Part shown: in pieces, positions 20,560 to 33,399 of the stretch | Layout: every line of letters begins with the position of its first letter | How positions within the stretch are numbered: the first letter of the stretch is position 1 | Source: Monodelphis domestica | Lineage: Eukaryota > Chordata > Mammalia > Didelphimorphia > Didelphidae | Length of the DNA: 64,000 bases | Assembly: GCF_027887165.1 (NCBI RefSeq) | Contig: NC_077235.1 | Location: 6,509,378 to 6,573,377, forward strand | Direction of reading: 5' to 3' | Translations under genes and position numbers: made by a program | Notes under the pieces: model-generated | Database searches by the model: none | What the model was told of the DNA's origin: nothing | What the model saw: the letters and a program-made list of their open reading frames with translations, nothing else

Positions 20560-22740
20560 AATAGATTTTTTTACCTTAAAATTCTCATTCAATAATTAAG
20601 GGGGGTATTTTATATCCCATTTCCTAACACTCTCTTCATTCTTACTTTCTTATTCATCTTCATCATCTTTATGTTAGATTTGTTCACATCTGACAGAAGC
20701 TCATTCAAGTCACCTAAAACTACAATCCTACTGTATTCATCTTTTTGTGCTTCGGTTAGCTTCCCTTTTAAATACTTAGATTCCATGCTATTCATTACAT
20801 ATGTACTTAATGTATCATTTCATTATCTTTGATGCTTAACTGTTTATCTTGCTGTGTCTGTTTTTACCATTACCTTGCCTTTGACTATGATTAATATTCC
20901 TTCTTTTTTATTCAGCTAAAGAATAAAAAAGTCTAGTCTACCCATGTGTTTAATCGCATAAGTTTTTATGACTGGAGCATGTTTCTCATACACCATAAAT
21001 TGTTGGATTTTTCTTTCTAATCCTCTCTGCCAATCTATTTCATTTTAGGTACAAATTCATTCATTCATATTCACAGATATGATGGTTAGGTTTGATTTTC
21101 CCCTAGTCATTTCATGCTATTTCGTAAAGCACCACTAATTATCTATACTTTTATTTTTTCCAAACAATTAGATTTTACTTTTCCCTTTACTTCTCTCCCT
21201 TAACAAACTCAAATTTCTGGGGCTTGTCCTTACCCCATTCTTCCTAACTTGAGTTTGTTTTACCTAAGAAAATTCCCTCCTAAACTGCACAAACTTGTTA
21301 AAATAGTTTTGCCTCAGGTACTGCCATATTCCCAGGGTAGTCCTCTCCCCTTTTATCTCTTACTATAAGCATGTTTACCCTTTCCTGCCTGGTTCAGATA
21401 CAAGTTTGATTCATGCATGATATTCTTTGTACCTCCTTCTCCCAATTTGAGGTTGAAATGAAGCTGTTTCTACCCATTTTTCCCCTCCTCTCTCTTCTAG
21501 AGGGCTTATTTTTGAAGGCCAAAACCGGAAGTTTTGTCTCTTGGTTTACTCAATGACCTTTAGAAAATGCTCTCAAGGGATGATAGTATTTTCATAATTA
21601 AGACAGACTCACTTAGCCCTTTTCACCCCTTCCTATGCTTAGCCTAATGTTTCTTTGATCCACTGCTTTCATATTTCAAAAGCTTTGCCTTACTCTGATT
21701 TCCTCAAAATGAATGCTCTGAAGTTATAGATTCTGTTAAAAGTCCATTTTCTCTCTGTAGGATTATCTTTAACTTTGCACAATGTTATCCTTGAGTGCAT
21801 ATCATTTTCTTTTGCTTTGTACTATATCATATTTCAATCCTTCATTTTCTTACTTGTTGAAGGTCCTAAACAAATGTGACTAAACTTCTGTGGTACATGA
21901 TCTGTCTCTTTATGACACCTTGCAATATTTTTTGCTTGACCTAGATGTCCTGGGGTTGTCAACTGCCTTTCTGGGTGAGTTAAATATGGCATTTCTCTTA
22001 TTTGTGATTAAATGCTTTTTATTGTTATTAAAAGTGGATTTTCATAGCTTCTTTTCTTTTTTGTGTTGATGATTATTATATGTACATGTTTTGTCTCCAA
22101 CTCTCACTTGATAGGCTCTATTGAAGTTAGAAATTATTACATACATGATTCCTACATTTTCTCATTTCTCTATCTATATACAATCTCGGCTCTTAACTAG
22201 TTCCAGGCTTCAACTGTGACAGTTCTGTTAAACACTTGTCAATCCGTAGATGTGAATTTCTCCCTCTTTTGCTTGTAAGGATCTCTTTGGTTAGGGATTG
22301 TTGAAAATAGTTCCTTCCCCGTAATATTTCTCTTGAAGTTAATTTATTTCATTTCAAGCAATATGTATACTTTTGAAACATGACCCTCTTTTTAAAGACT
22401 TTTGGAAATTATGTACAATTTTACAGTTCTTGAAGAGGGTGCTACTAACAGTATCTGGTTTTGTCTTTCTCTTTCTATATCATTTCGAATACCATTTCAT
22501 CTAATGCTTGTACTTCTTACTTTGTCTTATAAATATGCTACTTCATTGTATATTAGTTATTTTAGTTCTATTTCTTTCCAGGCATGTCTCAATTCTCCTA
22601 TTGATATCTGTTGATATTTACTAATGCTGTATATTTTGTGTTTTTTTCTAAATTCTTTGCATTTTTTAGTTCTTGAAATATCATTTGTCCTTTCCCCTCC
22701 TTCTTCCTTTATATCTTCAGGAATGTTTCCTTTTTGGTAT
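20560..22740 (-). mobile_element. Old L1, from ORF2 start through ORF1
   Basis: Minus-strand L1 fossil. The minus frame at 20610-20795 contains 'RIVVLGDLNELLSD', weakly like the L1 endonuclease G-D-F-N motif. 20,900-21,750 resembles the L1 inter-ORF spacer. 21,870-22,030 ('acctagatgtcctggggttg', then 'tcaact') parallels the ORF1 region of the L1 at 11.8 kb. 22,400-22,740 fits the ORF1 coiled-coil part. Divergence is high. Confidence 0.5.
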
Positions 22741-25300
22741 GATGATTTTAAATTTTGAAAAATATATATTTATTAATATATTTTATTTTTATATTACCTC
22801 CATTTCTCAATGTAAAGTAATCCCCCAGAGAGCTCTCCCTTATAATGAAGAATAAAAAAGACAGAGTTAGGCCAAGCCAACTAACAAACTGGGAAAAGTA
22901 TGACATTCCATGAAGTGTTCTATGCCCAGAGACCTCTACCTTTCTGAAGAATACCAGCAGTGGGGAGGAAAGAGAGAGACCTTTTCGTATTCTTTCTTTG
23001 AAGTAAAGTTTGGTCATTATCACTGCAGAGCATTCAATCACAATTGTTTTCTCACTATTCTTTCCACTTAGATTACTGAAGCTATTGTATATATTGTTTT
23101 CCTGGTTCAACCTATTTTGCTTTTCATCAGTTTGCAAAGATCCTTCCTTGCCTCTCTTTATGGTCATCATTTTTCATGGCAAAGTAACATCCATTTTCTT
23201 CATGTACTACAACTTTTTAAACTGTTCTCTGAGTTATCAGAGACTATTTTGTTTCCAGTTTTTTGCCTACCAAAAGTGTTGCTATAAGTATTTTTATGTA
23301 TATGGTGCTTTTCTTTTAATCATTGACATCCTTGAGGTGCGTGCCTAGCACTGGCATCTCCTGGCCCCAAGATAACAATATATTAGCCATTTGCTTTGTA
23401 TAATTCCAAACTGCCTTCTAGAAGAACTGTAACAATTCATGGCTGTACCAATAGTTCATTAGTATGTTTGTCTTTCTATAACCCCTCTCACATTTACTAT
23501 TCTCATTCTTTTGTTTGTTAGATGTGTTTTTATTTCCATCATATCGTATTGTAATTTTTCCTCTCTTGATTCCCACACTCCATCCTTTGTAAAGGAAAAT
23601 AGTGAATGAAGAAGCAAAATCAGTACTATTTAGTAATAATTGAAGTAGCCCATGACTATTCCTTTTTTATCTTTCCTTCATCCAACCTAGACTGAAGTTG
23701 CAAGATCTTCCTTTTCTCCTTTTAATTCCCATCCTTTACAACCCATACTGCCTATCTGGAGTTTGTTTTGCTTATGACCATGCTCTCTCCAGTTCTGTCT
23801 TCTCTCCCTTAAATCCAAGACTTCTCTCTCCTTATCTCTACCTGGTCTGTGTTGATTTTAATATATTTCTACACTAAACTCTCTGTCTTCTTGGAAGTGT
23901 GTATATATTTAACCTCCCTTCTCTCAATTCAGATAAGAGTGAGATTCATGAAACCTTCCACCCCTACCTCCATGATGAGAATATTTATGAGAAATATTAA
24001 GTTCTTTCTTCTTTCTCATTTCTTCCCTGGTATATTCCAACATCCTTCACCTTATTTTACTCCCCCAAATCAAAACAGTACAAAACTCCACCAGATGCTG
24101 TTTGTCTTTCTTTGACTCTTGAGCATAGTTTCTTTTTTTCTCTGTTAGGATGCAACCATTCAATTATCATTTTGCTCCTTTAAAGTGTGAAAATATAGTT
24201 ACCTTTCTAGGTTCCTCCTATGTCAGTTCTTGGCATTTCAGAGTCTACGCGTGGTTTTCTCAGCAGGAGTAAGTAGTGGCTACTAAAATTATACTCAATT
24301 TTGCTGTATAAAGTTATATCGGTCAGAAGCCATTTAACTTTGCCTTTTAATATATCACATTCCATGACTGATCTTCCCTTAGAATAGTTGTTGCTAATTC
24401 TTATATGATCTTCATTTTGGTGGCTTGGTACCTTTACTACTAGCTACTTGCTCTATTTTTCCTTTAACCTGAAAATTCTGGATTTAGGCTATATATTTCT
24501 GAGTATGTTCAAGTTGGGGTTTCTCTTAAGAGGCAATAGGTGAGCGGTTTCAACTTCCATGTTGCCCTCTCACCCTAATAGCATTGGATAAATTTTTTTA
24601 ATTTCTCAAAATATGGTATCCAAATTATTGTTTGCTCACAATTTTCAGGGAATCCAATGATTCTTAAATTCTCTTTATTTGTTTTTTTCTCCAGGTCAGG
24701 AAAGTTGTTTTTGACTGATAATATTTCATTTGTTCTTCCAATTTTTAAGTCCATTACCTTTACTTTAATATTTCTTGCTACTTTATTGAATCATTCATTC
24801 TTTTTGTTCCATTCAGTTTTTCAGAGTGTCAACTATTTGGTTAAGGCTCCTTACTTTTTCCTGTAAGCTATTCTCTTACCACGTTTTATAATTTCATTTC
24901 TTATTCCTTACTTCAGTTCTTCCCTAATTTCTTATGTCCATTCTTGGAATCCTCATGACAAATCCATTGGGTTTTTTTCCTGAGGTTCAGATTCTGTTTA
25001 TTATTTTGGAATTATTCCCTTCTGAGATTTTATCTTGAAATTATTTTAACTGATTATATTTCTTCGCTACAGTAGAACTTTACCCATTTTCTCATATATC
25101 TTGCGTCAGTTCTTGGTATAGGATATTGTGCCTAAGTCAGTATCTTCCCATTTCGCCATTATTTGATGGTATAGCTAGGCCCAAGGAATGCCACATTCTG
25201 CAGCCATAAAGTAGGATAGTGGTGTGCCGAGGCTATGTCTAGAATTTGCTGTTTTGTTGTTCTTAATATAAAGTCACCTTGTCCATTTCCTTATATACTC
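22741..25300 (-). mobile_element. HAL1-like / internally deleted L1
   Basis: Reading the minus strand, 25,200-24,100 is ORF1-like (coiled-coil text and a 'gggaatccaatgattcttaa' stretch parallel to 11.95 kb). 24,000-23,560 is spacer-like, and 23,540-22,745 is an L1-type 3' end ('tatattgttttcctggttca'). Most of ORF2 is absent. That is the plan of HAL1 ('half-L1') elements; an internally deleted L1 is equally possible. Confidence 0.5.
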
Positions 25301-25751
25301 ACTTGCCAGAGGCTCTTGGTTTCAATCCTGAGCCTCTGAAATGGTCTGGCCCTGAATCACTATTTCTAGTCCATGGTTCTAAGATACCCCTTGACCCCTA
25401 GTGGCTCTGGCCTTGCCCATTTCTTCATGCAGTGTCACTTATCAAGATGTTCAAGTCTTTGGATCTTGGTCCCTATTGGGCTTGGCCCCACTATGGATCA
25501 CATTGGCTTCTGGTTGGGCTTCTCAAGTGGTTCCAGACCCCCATCCAACTATCCTTGCCTGGTTTCCTTGCACTGACTGTCCTCTCACAAGATATGGGAC
25601 AGTGCAAAGAAGTCAGGACTTCTGAGTGGCCCTTGATTTAGGTCCTATCCCTAATGCCATGCTTTATGGCAACAAAGAGGTCAGGAAGGCTTTTCCTTGG
25701 ATCTCTTAGTGCATGTATCACACTTCTTCATTATTCATATGTATTCCTCAG
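25301..25751. other. Unassigned sequence, possibly LINE 5' UTR
   Basis: Moderately G/C-rich, with three overlapping plus frames (25373-25641) that share no domain. Its position suggests the 5' UTR of the preceding HAL1/L1 element, but I cannot match it. Confidence 0.3.
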
Positions 25752-25760
25752 GGCAGTTAG

Positions 25761-25976
25761 AGTTTTTTGTTTGTTTTATTAATCCCTCACCTTCCATCTT
25801 AGAATCAAGACTGTGTATTGGTTTCAAGGCAGAAGAGCAGTAAGGGCTAAGCAATGGGAGTTAAGTGACTTGCTCAGGGCCACACAGCTAGGAAGTGTCT
25901 TAGGCCAGATTTGGACCCAGGACCTCCCATCTCCAGGCCTGGCTCTTAATCCACTAAGCCACCTAGCTACCCCCAA
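25761..25976 (-). mobile_element. Marsupial tRNA-derived SINE with target duplication
   Basis: Complement of the same SINE family: 'ccttccatcttagaatcaag', 'ccagatttggacccaggacc', then 'aagccacctagctacccc'. A perfect 9-bp duplication, 'ggcagttag', lies at 25752-25760 and 25977-25985, followed by similar T-runs. Full-length. Confidence 0.9.
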
Positions 25977-25999
25977 GGCAGTTAGGTTTTTTTAGAATA

Positions 26000-26370
26000 T
26001 TTTACATAGACATCCTAACTGGACCCTAACTGGTCATTATCCACATCCTATTTAATCTTTGCCAATCTGCTGAGTATGAAGTCAACCTTCAGAGTTATTT
26101 CAATTTGCATTTTCTCTTATTATTAGTAACTTGGAACATCATTAATATTTTCATAAATAGTTTGCAATACTTTTTATGAGAACTAATTATTGACACATTT
26201 TCCCATTTATTTGTCCATTTTGGGCTTCATATATTTCTGCTAGTTCTCTATATCTTTTAGATATCACTACCTTATGAGATGGTTGCTACAAAGATTTTTC
26301 CTAGTTAATTGCTTTTCATATACATTGCATTCATTTTGTTCATGTAAAATAAAAGCTTTTCTGTTTCAGG
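26000..26370 (-). mobile_element. L1 ORF2 C-terminal fragment
   Basis: 'ttcagagttatttcaatttg' and 'cccatttatttgtccatttt' parallel the complement of the L1 ORF2 region seen at 9.2-9.35 kb. It is a separate, older copy from the one that follows. Confidence 0.6.
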
Positions 26371-28095
26371 ATTAATATCTCTTTAATTTTATTTTTTATT
26401 CCAAATTTTATAAATTTAAATAAAACAAGCATTTCCATATGCAAAAAGAAGATAGTTCATAAATGAAATTGCAAATCTCTTTTATGTTTAGCTTATTGTT
26501 CTTCATATCTACATAATGAATCCCATCCACAAGTGTCCCAGTTCCGCCTCACATTTCCTGCATATCAGAAGGTATTGTTCTGGAGACCAACATGTTCAAA
26601 CAAATTAAGTCTTTCATGCTTTCACCTTTCAGTTGACTCTTTGGATATAACATTCACATTTTTTCTTCCAGTATTAATTCTATATAATGTTCTCTTGTTT
26701 CTACTAATTTCACTGCTCATTATCCTGTTTAGTTCTTTCCAAACTTTTTTAAATTGGCCTAATTACCTCTTCTTATGTCACAGAAGAATTCCATTACAAT
26801 CACTTACCACTCCCACTCCCCAATGGATGGACATTCCTTCAATTTCAAAATCTTTGCCACCACAAAAGAGCTGTTATAAATATTTTGGGTCATATGGATC
26901 CTTTTCCTGTTTCTCTGATCTCCTTGAGAAACATTCAGCAATGGGGTATTGCTCAGTCTAAGGGTATACACAGTTTTATAACACTCTGGGTATAGTTCTG
27001 ACTTGCTCTTCAAAATGGTTGGATCGATTCACAGCTCCACCAACAACGTATTAATGTTGCCTTTTTCCCATATCCCCTCCAACATTTATTATTTTGTCCT
27101 TTTGTCATCTTAGCCAGTCTGATGGGTGTGAGATGTTATCTCAGAATTGTTTTGGTTTGCATTTCTCTATTCAGTCGAGCTTTAGAGAATTTTTAAATAT
27201 ACCTATATATGGCTTTGATTTCTTTATCTGAAAATTGTCTGTTCATATCTTTTGGCCATTTATCAGTTGGGGAATAGCTCTTATTCTTATAAAGTTGACA
27301 AAGTTTTCTATTTATTTTACATAACGAGACCTCTATCTGAAAGAGCGTCTATAAAAATTCCCCCTCCCCAGTTTTCTGCTTTCTTTTTAATCTTGGCAAT
27401 ATTTGTTTGGTTTTTACAAAACCTTTTCAATCTAATGTACTGAAAATTTACATCACAGTTAATAATATCCTTTTTAATTGCCACAATACCTTATTTTAGT
27501 AAGAATTCACCCATCATCCACACCTTTGAATTATACCTCACTTGATTTCTTCTATTTTTTAATGGTTTGACCATTAGTATGTGAATACATTTTTTTAAAC
27601 CCTCACCTTCTGTCTTGGAACCAATACTGTGTATTGGTTGCAAGACAAAAGAGTGGTAAGGGCCAGGCAATGGGAGTTAAGTGACTTTCCCAGGTTCACA
27701 CAGCTGGGAAGTGTCTGAGGTCAGATTTGAACCTAAGGACTGCCTGCCTCTAGGCCTCGCTCTCAATCCACTGAGCTACCCAGCTGCCCCCTGTGAATAT
27801 ATTTTGAGTTTATTATGGTATGTGGTATAAGATGTTGGCCTAAACCTAATTTCTATCAGTCTATATTTTAGTTCTCCCAGAAATTCTTGTCAAATATGAA
27901 TCAAATTCTTGTAATTGATGTTTCATTGTTTATTTCATACTGGTTTATCATACACTGAATTACTGAATTCAACCATTTCTGATTCTTCTTTGCATAGTCC
28001 TGTCCATTGATCTCCTTTTCTATTTTTTTAAACAGTTCTGAATAGTGTTGATGGTGGCTGTTATAGAATATAATTTGAGGCTGGAAGTACGACTT
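26371..28095 (-). mobile_element. L1 3' half (ORF2 C-terminus and 3' UTR)
   Basis: Minus-strand L1, older than the 8.4-14 kb copy. Recognisable parts are 'ccccaatggatggacattcc', 'ggttggatcgattcacagct' with 'ccaccaac', 'ttgatttctttatctgaaaa' and 'ttggccatttatcagttggg'. It ends near 28,090 ('aatttgaggctggaagtacg'). A SINE (27595-27791) is inserted in it. Only scattered short frames remain. Confidence 0.8.
27595..27791 (-). mobile_element. Marsupial tRNA-derived SINE with target duplication
   Basis: The same SINE family, complement strand. The duplication is 'tgtgaatacatttt' (27580-27593) versus 'tgtgaatatatttt' (27792-27805), one mismatch in 14. It splits an L1 ORF2 remnant, so it is younger than that L1. 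Confidence 0.92.
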
Positions 28096-28214
28096 CATCT
28101 TCTTTTTTAATAAGCTACAAGTCTCATTTCAATCCTGCTATATATAAGTATTATCTAATTGCTACTACTTCCATTCTGGCTGTTGATGCTTCAGTATGTA
28201 TTTCTCAATTCAGG

Positions 28215-28640
28215 TCTTTTCAGCAAGCTTTCATTGAGTGACTAGTATGTGCCAGACTCTTATCTGGGCACTGTTATTACTAAGTCAAACTGAAATGGCC
28301 TCTGCCCTCAGGAAGTTATATTACACTGGAGGAAAAACAAGGACACAAATAAGTAAAAATATAAGATAATTTTAGACAGGGAAGGAGAAACTATTGGGTA
28401 AGCTAAACTGTAAGGAATATTAGGAAGTAGTGTTAAGAAGAGAGAGTATTCTAGGCATGGGAGACAATCCAAAAAGGGGCAGAAACAGGAAACAGCATGT
28501 TGCTTATGACAAACAACAAGTAGGCCAGCTTGGCTAGAATGTAGACATGAGGGAGAATAACATGCAATCAGTTTGGAAAGATGAGTTGGCACCAGATTGT
28601 CAAGGGTATTTGTTTATTCTTTAGAGTGTTTTATGCTACA
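28215..28640 (-). mobile_element. L2 LINE 3' part
   Basis: 'gactagtatgtgccagactc', 'ctgccctcaggaagttatat', 'agtattctaggcatgggaga' and 'gtagacatgagggagaataa' follow the L2 order on the minus strand. Confidence 0.75.
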
Positions 28641-29084
28641 GAAATTCTTCATTAAATGTAATTTTTATGTGATACTATTCACTTTCCTCTTCAGTGGTGG
28701 AAGTAGTAGATGAGGCAGGTCTCCCAAATGTGATGTAAATTTGAGCCGGAACTGCTGCTACATGTGACTCTTGAATGCACGAATGGCACTTGGACATTGG
28801 CCATTTTGTCTCTCCATCTTATCAGCTCTGAGTCCTTTCCCTGATGCCTACCTGAAACTCTTGTGTCTTTTAAAACAAAAAAACAAACAAAAAATTTCAT
28901 TTGCCCTTGTCATACTCTCAAATTATTGTTCTATACCTTTCTTCCCTTTCAATGCCAAGTTCTTTAAGGGGATCATCTTTAGCCCTCATTTGCCCTCTGA
29001 CCCAGCTCCTGACTTGCCAGACTGCCAGACCAGGCCACCACCCTGGGTACCTTCATCTCTACCCTCAACAATTTTTCATCTCTT
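28641..29084. other. Unique sequence, possible L2 coding remnant
   Basis: No firm assignment. The last part (28,960-29,080) is C/T-rich and precedes an L2 tail, so it may be decayed L2. The frames at 28771-29149 have no domain. Confidence 0.35.
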
Positions 29085-29205
29085 TTTTGTGCTTAGAATG
29101 TAAGGTCCTTGAAGGCAGGGACAGTTTTTCTTTTTGCTCGTATTTATAGCCCTAGTACATAGCATCGTACCTGATACACAGAGAGTGCTTAATGAATGTT
29201 TGTTT
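29085..29205 (+). mobile_element. L2 3' end
   Basis: 'aaggtccttgaaggcaggga', 'agccctagtacatagcatcg' and 'agagtgcttaatgaatgttt' form a clear L2 terminus. Confidence 0.8.
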
Positions 29206-29280
29206 CCTTCCTTTCCACCCTTCCCTTCTCCCCTCCCAACTTCCCTCCTCTATCATTCCCCCTTCCTTCCTTCCACAGCT
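29206..29280 (+). repeat. C/T-rich low-complexity tract
   Basis: Imperfect 'ccttccttcc' type pyrimidine run following the L2 tail. Confidence 0.8.
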
Positions 29281-29289
29281 AATACTGTA

Positions 29290-29510
29290 CCTGGAGTTAG
29301 GATGATATGGGTTCAAATCATTTACTAGCTATGTGACCCTGGACAAGTCACTTACCTCTGTTTGTTTCAGTTACCACAACTCTAAAGTGGAGATAATAAG
29401 AACACCTAATTGGCAGTATTGTGGTGAATATCAAATGAGATTATATTTGGAAAGAGCTTAGCACTGTGCCTGACACATTGTAGGCACATAATAAATGCTT
29501 GTTTCCTTGG
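29290..29510 (+). mobile_element. MIR SINE
   Basis: 'ggttcaaatcatttactagc', 'tgaccctggacaagtcactt', 'agtggagataataagaacac' and 'gtgcctgacacattgtaggc' span most of a MIR. Confidence 0.85.
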
Positions 29511-29529
29511 CACCTACTCCCCCTTTTTT

Positions 29530-30415
29530 CCTTTCTATAATCCTTCTTAAGTGACTGTCTTCATTTCTCTATCAGAGACTTACTTTTTAGCCCCCTGCAA
29601 TCTGGTCACTATTACTCAACTGAAATTGCCCTCTCCAAGGCTGCCAACATTTCTTACTTTTTAAGTGCAATAGTTATTTTTCAATCCTTACCATCCAGGC
29701 TCTATGTGCAGTCTTGGTCATTGTTGATCAGCTCCTCCTCTCTTGACTTCTGTGGCACTCATGTTTGCTTACCTGACTGACCATTCCTTCCCAGTAGTTA
29801 TCATCCATCGGTTGACACCATAATATTTGTGATCTCTGGACTCTGGTGGTGCTCCCTCTTTTTTCTCTATAGATTCTTTCCCTCAGTAATCTCATAGGGT
29901 CTCATGAGTTCAAGGATCACTTCCATGAAGTTGACTTCCCAATCTTTAGAACTAGTCCTAATTTCTCTCCTGTACTCTAGTCATACACCATCAACTAGTT
30001 CCTGGACAGCTCCTCCTGAATAGCCCCAGTAAATCTCAAATGGAACATGTACAAAATGTAACACATCAGTTTCCCCCCCTCCAACCCTGTCTGTTGTCTA
30101 AACTTGCTTTGATCTGTTCAGTTCACTTCTGTCCTCTGAGTCACTCAGGCTCATAACCCCACATCCAACCATTTGGCACATCCAAACAATTGTACCACCA
30201 CAATGTATTTCATGTCTGTTTCCCTCTCTCCACTGCATTAGCTTCCCAATTGGCCTTCTTTTCCAATTCCTCCTCTCCTCGGTTGTCAATCACTTTCCTA
30301 AATTGTAGGTCTGACCCTATGACTCCGCTACGCAGAAATCTTCAGTGGCTTCACGTGGAATCTCAAACAGTATCCAAATTCCCTCAGCTTGGCTTTTGTG
30401 TCCTCTTATTCTATA
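29530..30415 (+). mobile_element. L2 LINE with RT-coding remnant
   Basis: 'ctattactcaactgaaattg', 'cctctcttgacttctgtggc', 'gtaatctcatagggtctcat' and 'gtgacttccatgaagttgac'-like text (29,925-29,945) match the L2 reverse transcriptase region. 'tctgaccctatgactccgct' and 'aatcttcagtggcttc' match its C-terminal part. The frame is heavily broken. A MIR follows, and an L2 3' end occurs at 30.84 kb. Confidence 0.65.
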
Positions 30416-30420
30416 TGGCT

Positions 30421-30540
30421 CATGTGTATTTTTTTTATTCTGTCACTAGTTGTGTGACCTTGAACATGTCTCTTAACTTCACTAATCTTGAGTTTCCTCT
30501 GCTGTGAGATGGAGATAATATCTGCAATATCTCCCTCAGA
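30421..30540 (+). mobile_element. MIR SINE fragment
   Basis: 'gtcactagttgtgtgacctt', 'gaacatgtctcttaacttca' and 'gagatggagataatatctgc' are MIR core. It sits within or next to the L2 remnant. Confidence 0.75.
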
Positions 30541-30839
30541 GGGAATTCATAATGAAATCTCTTTTCCTGAGATGAGCTGAGTCACTGGGCTCTACTCTCT
30601 CTGGCACCATGTGCTCAGGGATTTACCCTAGTCATTTCATCACCCTTCTGCACTTCCCCTTGCTCACACTGATTGTCACCTCTTTAACTGAGTACAGTAA
30701 TCAAATTGTTACTACTATGACTACACCTGGAAGGGGAATCATAAAGGATTGCCCTATCATCCCATTCACCATGTTTTTGATTTCTCAGACCATAACGCCC
30801 TTCTCTGGCCACGATTCCCCTATATATAAAACACCTCTC

Positions 30840-30960
30840 AAGCTGGAATAGAAACTCCTTGGGATCAGGGTCTTTCCCCTTTTTTATTCATACCCCTAAC
30901 CCTTAGCATAGTGCTTTACCTACAGAGAATACTTAATATAATACTTTTGATTCATTTGTT
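30840..30960 (+). mobile_element. L2 3' end
   Basis: 'tagaaactccttgggatcag' with 'ggtctttcc', then 'acccttagcatagtgcttta' and 'agagaatacttaatataata', form a diverged L2 terminus, perhaps the end of the 29.5-30.4 kb copy. Confidence 0.65.
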
Positions 30961-32960
30961 CAGCCTTAGAGGGCTTGAGAACATATGGTCTATGTAGCCC
31001 ATACTTCATAAAATACAAAGTTCAACTTTATAGCCTTTCTTCACTTTCCAAAAGAACCATGAATCTCAAGCTCTCCATCAACCAAAGGTCACGTCTTATC
31101 AGGCATTAAATACCCTTGGCTACATATATTTTTATGATCAGCTTAGAAATACCAGTCATGGCTATTCTTCTCTTAGAAGTCCTGGGGTAAAATGTTTTCA
31201 TTACCCAAAGTTCTCTAAGAAGGAAAAGGTGAAGAATGAGTGCTTCGTAATTCCCATTGGTCACAAATGGATTGTGTATTGGTTCCAAGACAATCTGTTT
31301 GAATGGGTTTTCCCCCACTCCCCTAAGTTTCCAAGGTTTTTTCCCCTGGTTTGGGAGGAGGAGTAGATTATAATTTTGAAACCAGGGCTCTTATCATCAG
31401 TTGGATGATCCAAAACTTTTTTTCAGTAAAAAAAAAAAACAAATAAAATGTGGGAAAGTCTTTGAAGGTTGAATTTCTAAGTGACATTTGCTGGGTATGT
31501 TATATTATTTTTGTCTCAGAGGCAGCAGAGGTCTCAGAGAAGCTTGATATAGAAAGAATGTTAGGAAGTCATCTAGTCCAGTCACCTGAACCAAACTGCA
31601 CCAGACCCACGCTTAGCTAAGCTATGATTAAAAATTGCAGGGGAAGGAGAGGTCAGCAATTTCTCTCCCAGAGCTTACCAATTTCATGCCTGTCATCATA
31701 TGCTGCCTTCTGAAATGTAGAAAGAAAAGCTTATCCTTTCTGTTTCAGTGAAAGTAGAATCAATCTACTTCCTCCAGTGGATGTCAGAGCTAACTCAAAG
31801 CATCATTGGAAGTCTAACCATCCCTCCTTTTAGAAACCCATTGCCTGCTTTCCTCCCTCTGTCTGGCAAATCCCATCACCCTAGGACAGAGCCCCAATAT
31901 TTCCATTGTCTTCCCACTACCACACCCTCTAATCTAATTTGCTCATTGAAGACCTACTCTTTGCTGGTGACAGAGGCAGCGCTAAGCTCAGCTTGTCTCA
32001 GACCATCTCTTCCAGGAAGAAGAATGGCATTTTCCATTCAAATTCCTTTTGAGTCCTTACTTTCATATTTCAAGGATTGTAGTATCATTATTTGGAATGT
32101 CTTGATGGTCAGTGTAGATTATAATCTCTCAACATTTTAGTAATCAGTACCTCATGAGCTGGTGATATGAAAATGAACAAACCAAAGTGGACCCCTACTC
32201 AAAGTTTTTCTGGTATAGAAGGATCTGATCGAACTTGTACTCTACTGGAAGTGACTTTAAAGTCGCTTTTAGGTAAAAACAAATAAGCTTCAGAAGAGTA
32301 AGAATTGAAGGAGCAACTGTAGCTGGGAATTCCATGTATGCTAAGACTTTGGGGTCAAAGAGGTGATTGATCACTTTATCTAATTTTCTATCAACAAGGC
32401 TGGTCCTCCTAGTTTAAATATAGAACCAGGTATCACCAGTCACATCAGTGAGCATTTTCATGTGAAAGAATAGATAAAATATATAGAGAGTAGAGTTAAT
32501 ATGCCAACATAATGGACATTAGCATGCTATTCTAATTAAATAGGATCTACTTGTGGAGAGGTAGGGAGCCACTGAACTCATCCCCAAGATATTCACCTTG
32601 CCTCTTATATATTCTTCTGCATTTTCAGAGTTCCCAAAACTTGTTATTAATTGCAAATTGAAAGAAAGAAAAGAGAGATGCTTAATTGAGAAAAGAAATT
32701 TCCTCCCCACTCCAGGATATCATTTTGTTGTTGGTAGGAGTAGATTTTCAATAATAATCACACACATACGCATGCACCCAGAGTTCCAGACTGGTGCCCT
32801 TTGCCAATTAGTGTAATGTGTTTATTGATTCACGTTTCTAGGTCCCTGAGTCTCTATCTGTTTAATACCAAGCATGAACAGGAGGAGATGGCAGCCTATG
32901 CTGAGCCTATCACCAACTGCTGCAACTATCAGGGCAAGGATTCTTCACATAGGCTCAATT
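30961..32960. other. Mostly unique non-coding sequence
   Basis: About 2 kb with no confident gene. At 31,535-31,605 'ggaagtcatctagtccagtc' resembles an L3/CR1-type 3' end on the minus strand. The frame 31748-32140 (plus) has no domain. A-runs at 31,425-31,450 may be decayed tails. Confidence 0.4.
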
Positions 32961-32964
32961 CAGC

Positions 32965-33075
32965 ATTACTGAGAAAATTTCTCCTCTGTGCCAGGCACTG
33001 TGCTAAAGATACAGGCAACCACGAAATGGTCTCTACTCTCAAGGGGCTTATGGCCTACTAAGGAGTATGAGTAGG
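32965..33075 (-). mobile_element. L2 3' end fragment
   Basis: 'ctcctctgtgccaggcactg', then 'tgctaaagatacaggcaacc' and 'tctactctcaaggggcttat', are the complement of the L2 terminus. Confidence 0.75.
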
Positions 33076-33149
33076 AAGCACGCCCATTTCTAGAGTAGGA
33101 GCTATGCTGGCATGCTTTTAGTTGTATTCCTAGCAACAGCTGGAACAGG

Positions 33150-33320
33150 AATATTCCCTAAAGATGATCTAGTCCATTCCCTTCAGTTTACAGAGAGTAA
33201 AAACCCTGAAAGCTCAAGGGACTTGTATAACATCCCCAGTGCCCTTGGTTTGTAGCAGAGTTGTGACAAGAACCCAGGTTTCCTGGTACCCAGCAAAGCA
33301 CCAGTTTTTCTTATTTCATA
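33150..33320 (-). mobile_element. MIR-type SINE fragment
   Basis: 'agctcaagggacttgtataa' and 'gttgtgacaagaacccaggt', with a downstream CACCAG, follow the complement of MIR. 'gatgatctagtccattccct' at the left edge may belong to an L3-like fragment. Confidence 0.55.
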
Positions 33321-33399
33321 CTCTACCTTTGGTCAATGCTAACTAAGAAGCTAGGGGTGGGAGTGTACGGTAGGGAGTATTGATTTAATTCAACATTCG

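Noticed and set aside
20610..20795. Endonuclease gene from 'VVLGDLNE'
   Set aside because: A weak, short match that makes sense only as part of a decayed L1; not reported as a gene.
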